This document shows positions 1 through 4,465 of a DNA stretch of 8,768 nt, one piece after another. Every line of letters starts with the position of its first letter. The stretch's first letter is position 1. Made by a program: the position numbers and the translations under genes. The stretch spans positions 77,792 through 86,559 of the forward strand of contig KL568569.1 in NCBI GenBank assembly GCA_000715605.1, in the 5' to 3' direction. Under the pieces are notes generated by a model. That model was given only the letters and a program-made list of their open reading frames with translations. It was not told the DNA's origin and searched no databases. This stretch comes from Streptomyces speibonae (lineage in GTDB: Bacteria; Actinomycetota; Actinomycetes; Streptomycetales; Streptomycetaceae).

Positions 1-171
1 GCCCTGGCCGAGGCGGCCCTCGCCGCCGGCCGGGGCACCCCGCCGGCGGGGGTGCCGGACGGCTTCAGCTACCGGATCACGGTGGACGGGCGGTCGGTGT
101 ACTGCGCGGACCCCCGGCTGACCCCGGAGCAGCGCCTGCTGATCCGCCGCGTGCTGAAGGAAGGCGCATAA
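1..171 (+). CDS. C-terminal end of a probable emfourin-type protease inhibitor (partial)
   Basis: Frame 1 is open from the window edge to TAA at 169-171, giving 56 residues that lack a start. The tail reads VPDGFSYRITVDG, then a RSVYCADPRLTPEQ stretch, then a LIRRVLKEGA end. From memory this matches the C-terminus of the small Streptomyces proteins annotated as protealysin inhibitor emfourin, which usually lie beside an M4 (thermolysin-like) metalloprotease gene and inhibit it. If so, the protease gene should lie just left of this window. The gene is on the same strand as the downstream beta-glucosidase but is separated from it by a hairpin that begins on the stop codon, so the two are probably separate transcripts. 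Codon use (GC-rich third positions) supports real coding. The family call rests on recalled sequence style, not on a diagnostic residue. Confidence 0.6.
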   Translation, partial: ALAEAALAAGRGTPPAGVPDGFSYRITVDGRSVYCADPRLTPEQRLLIRRVLKEGA

Positions 172-194
172 CGCCCTTGCGGCGCGAGGGCGTT
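170..194 (+). terminator. Hairpin terminator overlapping the stop codon of the upstream gene
   Basis: AACGCCCTTGC (170-180) pairs with GCGAGGGCGTT (184-194), an 11-bp stem with one T-G wobble and a GGC loop. The stem starts inside the TAA stop codon. No long T-run follows, which is normal in high-GC actinomycetes. The 3' arm runs into the TTGACT proposed as the -35 box of the next gene. Confidence 0.6.
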
Positions 195-222
195 GACTTC
201 CCTCCTGGTCGGTGCGGATGAT
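193..222 (+). promoter_or_regulatory. Putative promoter of the GH1 beta-glucosidase (possible leaderless start)
   Basis: TTGACT (193-198) resembles a -35 box (TTGAC plus one mismatch). After 18 bases, GATGAT (217-222) fits a -10 box at four of six positions. A start 7-8 bases further on would fall at 229-230, exactly the ATG at 230. There is no Shine-Dalgarno sequence before 230, which fits leaderless translation. No CebR-type cellobiose operator (TGGGAGCGCTCCCA) is visible. Confidence 0.4.
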
Positions 223-229
223 CCGGGCC

Positions 230-1540
230 ATGGCGACGACGAACCCGATGCCCCGCTTCCCGGACGGCTTCCTGTGGGGTGTGTCGACCTCGGCGCATCA
301 GATCGAGGGGGCGGCGGACGAGCGCGAGCCCTCCGTGTGGGACGAGTTCGCGGCGCGGCCCGGACGGGTGCGGGACGGCTCGACGGCGGCGGTCGCCTGC
401 GACCACGTCCACCGGCATGCCGAGGACGTGGCGCTGCTGGCCGGGCTGGGGGTGGACGCGTACCGTTTCTCGGTCTCGTGGCCGAGAGTGCTGGTCAAGG
501 GGGGCCTGGACTTCTACGACCGGCTGGTCGACGACCTGTGCGCGGCGGGCGTGCGGCCGGTGCCGACGCTGTTCCACTGGGATCTGCCGGCCCGTTTCGA
601 CTGGCTGGAGCGGGACACGACGGAGCGGTTCGCGCAGTACGTGTCCGAGGTCGCGGAGCGGCTGGGCGACCGGGTGCGGAAGTGGATCACGCTCAACGAG
701 CCGGCCGAGCACACGCTGCTGGGGCATGCGCTGGGTGTGCACGCGCCGGGCCGGGCGCTGCTCCTGGACGCACTGCCGGTGGCCCACCACCAGCTGCTCG
801 CGCACGGTCTGGCGGTACGGGCGCTGCGGGCGGCGGGCGCGGACGACATCGGGATCGCCAACTCCCACGCGCCGACCTGGCCGGCGTCCCAGGACGAGGC
901 GGACGTGGCGGCGGCGGACTTCTACGACGCGCTGGTGAACCGGATGTTCGCCGACCCGCTGCTGCTGGGCCGCTACCCGGAGGGCATCGGCGAGCTGATG
1001 CCGGGCGACGTGGATGCGGACCTGGCGGTCGTCGCCGAGCCGCTGGACTGGTACGGGATCAACTACTACGCGCCGACGCGGGTGGGCGCGCCGCAGGGCA
1101 CGGAGGTCGACTTCGGCGGTGTCCGGATGCCGGCCGAACTGCCCTTCTCGGTACGGCGGATCGAGGGCCGCCCGGAGACGGACTTCGGCTGGCCGGTGGT
1201 CCCGGAGGCGCTGACGGAGGTCCTCACCTCCTTCCGCGCCCGCTACGGCGACCGCCTCCCGCCGGTGGTCGTCACCGAGAACGGCTGCGCGTACGAGGGC
1301 CGGGACGACCGGGAGCGGATCGCCTTCCTCGACGCCCACATCCGCGCGCTGCACCGGGCGATGGAGTCGGGCGTGGACGTGCGCGGCTACTTCGTGTGGT
1401 CCCTGCTGGACAACTTCGAGTGGGCCGAGGGCTACGCCCGCCGCTTCGGCCTGGTCCACGTCGACTTCGCCACCCGGACCCGCACCCCGAAGACGTCCTA
1501 CGGCTGGTACCGGGAACTCCTGCGCGAACAGCACCGCTGA
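230..1540 (+). CDS. Beta-glucosidase, glycoside hydrolase family 1
   Basis: This is a retaining beta-glycosidase of the (beta/alpha)8 GH1 family, 436 aa, with no signal peptide, so probably a cytoplasmic enzyme that cleaves imported beta-glucosides. GH1 signatures appear in order: FPDGFLWG near residues 10-17, Q24 in SAHQIEG, H116-W117 in FHWDLP, the acid/base E157 in TLNEP, INYY, the nucleophile E350 in VTENG, and W390, E397 and W398 in WSLLDNFEW. The -1 (glucose) subsite is therefore complete. Against the usual family pattern it is short: about 7 residues are missing after SWPR, the GGW motif after HWDLP is gone, and the aromatic residue after NEP is Ala. These changes lie on the aglycone side, so the leaving-group preference may be unusual. 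ATG 230 was chosen because it fits the promoter spacing; GTG 212, ATG 218 and ATG 248 are in-frame alternatives, and none has a good ribosome site. Confidence 0.93.
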   Translation: MATTNPMPRFPDGFLWGVSTSAHQIEGAADEREPSVWDEFAARPGRVRDGSTAAVACDHVHRHAEDVALLAGLGVDAYRFSVSWPRVLVKGGLDFYDRLVDDLCAAGVRPVPTLFHWDLPARFDWLERDTTERFAQYVSEVAERLGDRVRKWITLNEPAEHTLLGHALGVHAPGRALLLDALPVAHHQLLAHGLAVRALRAAGADDIGIANSHAPTWPASQDEADVAAADFYDALVNRMFADPLLLGRYPEGIGELMPGDVDADLAVVAEPLDWYGINYYAPTRVGAPQGTEVDFGGVRMPAELPFSVRRIEGRPETDFGWPVVPEALTEVLTSFRARYGDRLPPVVVTENGCAYEGRDDRERIAFLDAHIRALHRAMESGVDVRGYFVWSLLDNFEWAEGYARRFGLVHVDFATRTRTPKTSYGWYRELLREQHR

Positions 1541-1592
1541 GCCACCCCCGCGGGGCGGGCCTCTCCGGTCGGCCCCTCGACCCGCGCACGCA

Positions 1593-1910
1593 TCAGCGGT
1601 CGACCGCCCGGCCGGGTGGTGCCAGGGTGCGCAGGACGTCGAACTCGTTGCCCTCGGGGTCGGCCATGACCACCCAGCTCCGGCCGGGGCCCTGGCCCAC
1701 GTCCACGGTGGCGGCGCCGAGGCCGAGCAGCCTGGCCACCTCGTCGTCGGTGCTGCCGTCGACCGGGCTGACGTCGAGGTGGAGCCGGTTCTTCACGGTC
1801 TTGTCCTCGCTGCGGTCGATCACCTCGAAGTCCAGGACCGCGCACCAGAAGGCCGCGAGCCGCTCCGGATCGTGGCAGTCGACAACCAACTCGGTGAACC
1901 TACTGGTCAT
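1593..1910 (-). CDS. Short VOC (glyoxalase-like) family protein
   Basis: This encodes 105 aa of the vicinal-oxygen-chelate fold group annotated as glyoxalase/bleomycin-resistance-like proteins; substrate unknown. The family opening FTELVVDCHDPERLAAFW, then KTVKNRLHLD, GLGA and the closing ADPEGNEF-VLR are clear. Candidate metal ligands are His44 in RLHLD and Glu in DPEGNEF. Recalled Streptomyces relatives carry about 25-35 more residues between the FEV/YEV strand and KTVKNRLHLD. Here FEVIDRSED runs straight into KTVKN, so the first half-module lacks strands and the protein may be impaired, dimer-dependent or a remnant. The start at 1910 has GGGGGAG just upstream but only 3 nt away, which is tight. 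The gene lies 77 nt downstream of era on the same strand and converges with the beta-glucosidase. Family call is firm; biochemical role unknown. Confidence 0.85.
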   Translation of the reverse strand: MTSRFTELVVDCHDPERLAAFWCAVLDFEVIDRSEDKTVKNRLHLDVSPVDGSTDDEVARLLGLGAATVDVGQGPGRSWVVMADPEGNEFDVLRTLAPPGRAVDR

Positions 1911-1940
1911 TTACTCCCCCGGACGGTGCGGACGAGGGCT

Positions 1941-1955
1941 CAGCCCAGAGGGCTG
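1941..1955 (-). terminator. Small hairpin downstream of era
   Basis: CAGCCC (1941-1946) and GGGCTG (1950-1955) form a 6-bp stem with a 3-nt loop, 33 nt past the era stop and ahead of the VOC gene. A neighbouring GGGCT (1936-1940) could pair alternatively with AGCCC (1942-1946). There is no T-run. It may end era transcription or be an intercistronic structure. Confidence 0.4.
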
Positions 1956-1966
1956 CGCCGCCCGGC

Positions 1967-1986
1967 GGGGCGTGGCGGGGCGTGGC
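1967..1986. repeat. Two tandem copies of a 10-bp unit
   Basis: GGGGCGTGGC occurs twice head to tail directly after the era stop codon (on the low-coordinate side). It is short and GC-rich, and most likely has no specific role. Confidence 0.5.
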
Positions 1987-1987
1987 G

Positions 1988-2941
1988 TCAGAAGCCCAGG
2001 CGGCGGAGTTGTTTCGGGTCGCGTTGCCAGTCCTTGGCGACCTTGACGTGGAGGTCGAGGAAGACGGGGGTGCCGAGGAGGGCCTCGATCTGTTTGCGGG
2101 ACTTGATGCCCACGTCCTTCAGGCGCTTGCCCTTGGGGCCGATGACGATGCCCTTCTGGCTGGGGCGCTCGATGAACAGGTTGGCGTGGATGTCGAGCAG
2201 GGGCTTGTCGGCGGGGCGGTCCTCGCGCGGGAGCATCTCCTCGACGACCACGGCGATGGAGTGGGGCAGCTCGTCGCGGACGCCCTCCAGCGCGGCCTCT
2301 CGGATCAGCTCCGCCACCATGACCTGCTCGGGCTCGTCGGTGAGGTCACCCTCGGGGTAGAGGGCGGGGCCCTGTGGCATCAAGGGGATGAGGAGGTCGG
2401 CCAGCAGGTCGACCTGCTGGTTCGCGGTCGCCGAGACCGGGATGATCTCGGCCCAGACGATGCCCAGCTCCTGGCCCAGCCGGTCCACGGCGATGAGCTG
2501 TTCGGCCAGCGTCTTGCCGTCCACCAGGTCGGTCTTGGTGACGATGGCGATCTTCGGCGTCTTCTTGATACCGGCCAGTTCCTTGGCGATGAAGCGGTCG
2601 CCGGGGCCGATCTTCTCGTTCGCGGGGAGGCAGAAACCGATCGCGTCGACCTCCGCCCACGTGGTGCGCACCACGTCGTTCAGCCGCTCGCCGAGCAGCG
2701 TGCGCGGCTTGTGCAGCCCGGGGGTGTCCACCAGGATCAGCTGCGCGTCCGGCCGGTGCACGATGCCGCGCACGGTGTGCCGGGTGGTCTGGGGCCGGTT
2801 GGAGGTGATCGCCACCTTCTGCCCGACCAGAGCGTTCGTGAGGGTGGACTTGCCCGCGTTGGGACGGCCCACGAAGCAGGCGAAACCGGCCCGGTGGACG
2901 GCTTCGGCCGGCTGCTCGGATGACTGGGTACGAACACTCAT
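1988..2941 (-). CDS. era: GTPase Era, 16S rRNA-binding ribosome assembly factor
   Basis: Era is an essential or near-essential GTPase that binds the 3' end of 16S rRNA through its KH domain and couples 30S maturation to growth. This copy has 317 aa. G-motifs: G1 GRPNAGKS at residues 25-32, G2 region NRPQTTR at 48-54, G3 DTPG at 72-75, G4 TKTD at 135-138 and G5 SAT at 170-172. The C-terminal KH domain carries IVIGPKGKRLKDVG and ends in LRRLGF. ATG 2941 was chosen over the in-frame ATG 2950 because GGGAG (2952-2956) is 10 nt from the former and 1 nt from the latter. Upstream, a strong terminator (2994-3031) closes the secreted-protein gene, so era needs its own promoter in the roughly 50-bp gap or depends on read-through. 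A VOC gene follows 77 nt downstream. Confidence 0.98.
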   Translation of the reverse strand: MSVRTQSSEQPAEAVHRAGFACFVGRPNAGKSTLTNALVGQKVAITSNRPQTTRHTVRGIVHRPDAQLILVDTPGLHKPRTLLGERLNDVVRTTWAEVDAIGFCLPANEKIGPGDRFIAKELAGIKKTPKIAIVTKTDLVDGKTLAEQLIAVDRLGQELGIVWAEIIPVSATANQQVDLLADLLIPLMPQGPALYPEGDLTDEPEQVMVAELIREAALEGVRDELPHSIAVVVEEMLPREDRPADKPLLDIHANLFIERPSQKGIVIGPKGKRLKDVGIKSRKQIEALLGTPVFLDLHVKVAKDWQRDPKQLRRLGF

Positions 2942-2951
2942 GGCGCCCATT

Positions 2952-2967
2952 CTCCCTGATGCGGGAG
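2952..2967 (-). promoter_or_regulatory. Era ribosome site within a possible sequestering hairpin
   Basis: On the minus strand GGGAG (2956-2952) is the only Shine-Dalgarno sequence suited to the era start at 2941. The preceding CTCCC (2967-2963) can pair with it in a 5-bp stem with loop GCATCA. An alternative stem, GCGGG (2974-2970) with CCCGC (2965-2961), would compete and free the ribosome site. The stems are short, so chance is possible. Confidence 0.35.
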
Positions 2968-2993
2968 GGCCCGCCGTACCACCGTCCGGAACG

Positions 2994-3031
2994 GGCCGGG
3001 CGGGGGCTCCCGTGCGGGCCCCCGCCCGGCC
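2994..3031 (-). terminator. Strong intrinsic terminator of the secreted-protein gene
   Basis: The arms at 2994-3007 and 3018-3031 are perfect reverse complements (14 bp, all G/C), with two further possible pairs inside and a loop of 10 or fewer bases. The hairpin lies 19 nt past the stop codon at 3050. There is no T-run, as is usual in actinomycetes. It isolates the secreted gene from era. Confidence 0.75.
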
Positions 3032-3049
3032 GTGCGTCCGCCCCGCGGA

Positions 3050-3529
3050 TCAGTCGAAGACGAACGGTCCGGGCGCCTGCGGCGCGGTCGCCGTGCAGGT
3101 GATGGTGATGAAGCCGAACGCGGTCACCTTCAGCGTCCCGCCGAACGCCTCGAGGCTGTCGCCGGAGGCCACGGTCCCGGAGAGCGGACCGACCTCGAGC
3201 GCGTCACCGGTCGACATGGCCGGGTTCTTGGTGCCCTTGAAGACGCTGGTGCCGCCGCCGGCCTTCACCATGGTCAGCTCCGAGACCAGCGAGTCCTTGC
3301 TGATCGACAGGGGCGCGGTGACCGCGGTGGTGTTGATGGTGATGGTGGCGGACGTACCGCTCTGGGTGGCCGTGAGGGTGGCGTCGCCGCCGCCCCAGCT
3401 GCCGCAGTCGGCGTTGACCGTCGCCGACCCGGGGGCGACGGCCGCGGCGCTGGGGGCGAACACGAGCCCGCAGACCGCCAGCGCACCGGCAGCCAGGGAC
3501 ACGCCTGTTCCGAATCGCTTGCCTCTCAT
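3050..3529 (-). CDS. Small secreted protein of unknown function
   Basis: This encodes 159 aa with a clear Sec signal peptide: basic MRGKR, hydrophobic core VSLAAGALAVCGLVF, and an APSAAA-VAPG cleavage region near residues 30-31. It has no lipobox at a suitable place, so the mature protein is probably exported free. The mature part (about 129 aa) is rich in Thr, Ser, Gly, Ala and Val in alternating beta-strand patterns, with just two cysteines, C42 (NADCGSW) and C145 (TITCTAT), likely bonded to close a beta-sandwich. It ends in APGPFVFD. No enzyme motif or named family was recognised. ATG 3529 was chosen because AAAGGGAG (3539-3546) sits 9 nt upstream; an upstream in-frame ATG (3652) would bury the signal peptide behind 41 residues and lacks such a site. 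It stands between the deaminase-like gene and era, with its own leader and terminator, and looks like an inserted single-gene unit. Confidence 0.85.
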   Translation of the reverse strand: MRGKRFGTGVSLAAGALAVCGLVFAPSAAAVAPGSATVNADCGSWGGGDATLTATQSGTSATITINTTAVTAPLSISKDSLVSELTMVKAGGGTSVFKGTKNPAMSTGDALEVGPLSGTVASGDSLEAFGGTLKVTAFGFITITCTATAPQAPGPFVFD

Positions 3530-3538
3530 GGGATCCGG

Positions 3539-3546
3539 CTCCCTTT
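3539..3546 (-). promoter_or_regulatory. Ribosome binding site of the secreted-protein gene
   Basis: Minus-strand AAAGGGAG lies 9 nt before ATG 3529. It decides for that start rather than the longer in-frame opening at 3652. Confidence 0.75.
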
Positions 3547-3552
3547 CCGTGT

Positions 3553-3623
3553 GGGGGGGGAACTCCGTGGGGGGAGTTCCGTCGGGGGAACTGTTCGATT
3601 CCGTTCGGAGGAACTGCGGTTCC
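3553..3623 (-). repeat. Leader region with three GAAC/GTTC inverted repeats and G-runs
   Basis: Three hairpin-capable units lie ahead of the secreted gene. GGAACTCC (3559-3566) pairs with GGAGTTCC (3573-3580), a perfect 8-bp stem with a 6-nt loop. GAAC-T-GTTC lies at 3588-3596, and GGAAC-TGCG-GTTCC at 3610-3623. The plus strand between them carries G8 (3553-3560), G6 (3569-3574) and G5 (3584-3588), possible G-quadruplex material on the template strand. Much of this would be the 5' leader of the mRNA. Confidence 0.5.
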
Positions 3624-3652
3624 ATTGATGCGCGGGAGGCAGTGCGCGACAA
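3624..3652 (-). promoter_or_regulatory. Putative promoter of the secreted-protein gene
   Basis: On the minus strand TTGTCG (3652-3647) and ATCAAT (3629-3624) are 17 bases apart and match -35/-10 consensus at four and three positions. Transcription would begin near 3617, leaving a leader of about 88 nt. The match is modest. Confidence 0.3.
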
Positions 3653-3670
3653 GGTTGAAATCTGGCCTAT

Positions 3671-3683
3671 TTACCGGCGGTAA
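3671..3683. promoter_or_regulatory. Operator-like palindrome TTACCGGCGGTAA
   Basis: TTACCG and CGGTAA flank a single central G, a perfect 6-1-6 palindrome in a relatively A/T-rich pocket. It is centred about 60 bases upstream of the suggested start of secreted-gene transcription and 26 bases past the deaminase-like gene. The position would suit an activator or repressor dimer; no known regulator was recognised. A short RNA hairpin is the alternative. Confidence 0.35.
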
Positions 3684-3708
3684 CAGGGCGCGGTTCGGCC
3701 ATGCCGGA

Positions 3709-4062
3709 TCAGCCCGCGGTGACCGTCTCCCGGACCGTTCCGTCGGGGCCGGCCACCAGCACCGGAGTCCCGGCCCCGCCGAGGTCCCGTACGGCGGCCA
3801 CGTCCTCGGCCGGCACCGAGCCCGCATCCGTCACCACGGCCGCCGCCTCCAGCGACGTCGCACCCGACGCCACGGCCATCGCCACCGCCGTCCGCAGGGC
3901 GCTCAGCCGCAGCGAGTGCAGGGCCACGGTGCCCGCGACATACGTCCGCCCGGTCTCGTCCCGCACGGCGGCCCCCTCGGGCACACCGTTACGGGCCCGC
4001 GCGGAACGGGCCAGGGTGACGATCTTGCGGTCCTCGGGGTCGAGCGCGCTGCTGTCGGTCAT
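3709..4062 (-). CDS. Cytidine deaminase-fold protein lacking all catalytic residues
   Basis: This encodes 117 aa that align by eye with bacterial cytidine deaminase. KIVTLARSARAR corresponds to the first helix, GAAVRDETGRTYVAG to the family's GAALLTKDGKVYRG, and ALRTAVAMAVASG to the zinc-site helix normally written CAERTALFKAVSEG. The zinc Cys and catalytic Glu of C-A-E are Ser54-Ala55-Leu56, the second zinc motif PCGxCRQ is replaced by a VPAEDVAAV segment, and the NxEN substrate loop is VALH. The protein contains no cysteine at all, so zinc-dependent deamination is impossible; a binding or structural role is likelier. It starts at ATG 4062 with no ribosome site, 43 nt after mmcQ and beyond a hairpin with TTTT, so it may have its own leaderless promoter. 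Its place near era matches active cdd in Bacillus. Databases probably label it cytidine deaminase; the function is unknown. Confidence 0.85.
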   Translation of the reverse strand: MTDSSALDPEDRKIVTLARSARARNGVPEGAAVRDETGRTYVAGTVALHSLRLSALRTAVAMAVASGATSLEAAAVVTDAGSVPAEDVAAVRDLGGAGTPVLVAGPDGTVRETVTAG

Positions 4063-4068
4063 GATCCG

Positions 4069-4074
4069 AGCATA
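4069..4074 (-). promoter_or_regulatory. Possible -10 box of the deaminase-like gene
   Basis: Minus-strand TATGCT fits TAtaaT at four positions and would start RNA at or next to ATG 4062, which has no Shine-Dalgarno sequence. No convincing -35 box is present (16-18 bases upstream is GC-only hairpin sequence). Confidence 0.25.
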
Positions 4075-4085
4075 AGCCGAGCGCG

Positions 4086-4105
4086 AAAAGGACCCGCGCG
4101 GGACC
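4086..4105 (-). terminator. Terminator-like hairpin with T-run after mmcQ
   Basis: On the minus strand GGTCCC-GCGC-GGGTCC is followed by TTTT, starting right after the mmcQ stop codon. The stem has 5 G-C pairs interrupted by one T-T mismatch. It probably ends or attenuates the phoH-ybeY-CNNM-mmcQ transcript. Confidence 0.5.
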
Positions 4106-4465
4106 TCAGGGGCGGTCGAGGCGGAGGCGTTCGGCGCGGGGGAGGCCGGCGACGACCAGGTCGTAGGAGTCCTCCACCAGTTCCCTGACCAGGCGGTCGG
4201 GGAGGGAGCCGTCCGCCGTGACGGTGTTCCAGTGCCGCTTGTTCATGTGGTAGCCGGGCACGATCAGACCCGGGTGCCCGGCGCGCAGCCGGACCGCGTC
4301 CTCGGGGTCGCACTTGAGGTTCACCGTCAGCGGCCGCCGGTCCAGGGTGGACAGCGCGAACAGCTTGCCCCCGACCTTGAAGACCGAGGTCTCCGGGTTG
4401 AAGGGGAAGTCTTCCACGGCCGCGTTGAAGGACAGGCACAGCGTGCGCAGTTGTGCCGGGGTCAC
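4106..4465 (-). CDS. MmcQ/YjbR family protein
   Basis: This encodes 119 aa of the MmcQ/YjbR family (CyaY-like alpha/beta fold, often described as DNA-binding by analogy only). Family marks include the opening LRTLCLSF-AAVEDFPF, the strand VFKVGGKLFAL, the LTVNLKCDPEDAVRLR segment, the PGYHMNKRHWNTV motif with its conserved His-Met-Asn-Lys-x-His-Trp, and a C-terminal helix LVEDSYDLVVAGLPRAE. The full-length fold is present. It starts with GTG 4465, overlapping the stop of the CNNM gene as GTGA, with GGAGGAGG (4473-4480) 7 nt upstream inside that gene, so it is translationally coupled. The role inside this ribosome/RNA cluster is unknown; no catalytic residues are established for the family. 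Confidence 0.93.
   Translation of the reverse strand: MTPAQLRTLCLSFNAAVEDFPFNPETSVFKVGGKLFALSTLDRRPLTVNLKCDPEDAVRLRAGHPGLIVPGYHMNKRHWNTVTADGSLPDRLVRELVEDSYDLVVAGLPRAERLRLDRP

Noticed and set aside
77..1534. Minus-strand 485-codon open frame opposite the GH1 gene
   Set aside because: Its product is Arg/Val/His-rich low-complexity sequence with no family motif; it is the usual shadow of a GC-rich gene whose plus-strand product has a complete GH1 signature.
1557..1575. GGGCC/GGCCC hairpin between the convergent GH1 and VOC genes
   Set aside because: Only 5 bp with a 9-nt loop; expected by chance at this GC content. A shared terminator is likely here but cannot be pinned down.
193..2046. Plus-strand 617-codon open frame across GH1 and VOC genes
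   Set aside because: It spans two real genes in other frames and gives Gly/Arg/Ala-rich sequence without domains.
1982..2923. Plus-strand 313-codon frame opposite era
   Set aside because: It is an antisense shadow of an unmistakable Era protein.
3530..3652. Upstream extension of the secreted protein to ATG 3652
   Set aside because: It would add 41 residues before a clear signal peptide; a good ribosome site supports ATG 3529, and the extension covers the hairpin-rich leader.
4059..4073. Tiny frame ATG-CTC-GGA-TCA-TGA overlapping the start of the deaminase-like gene
   Set aside because: Four codons without a ribosome site; the TATGCT there is better read as a possible -10 box.
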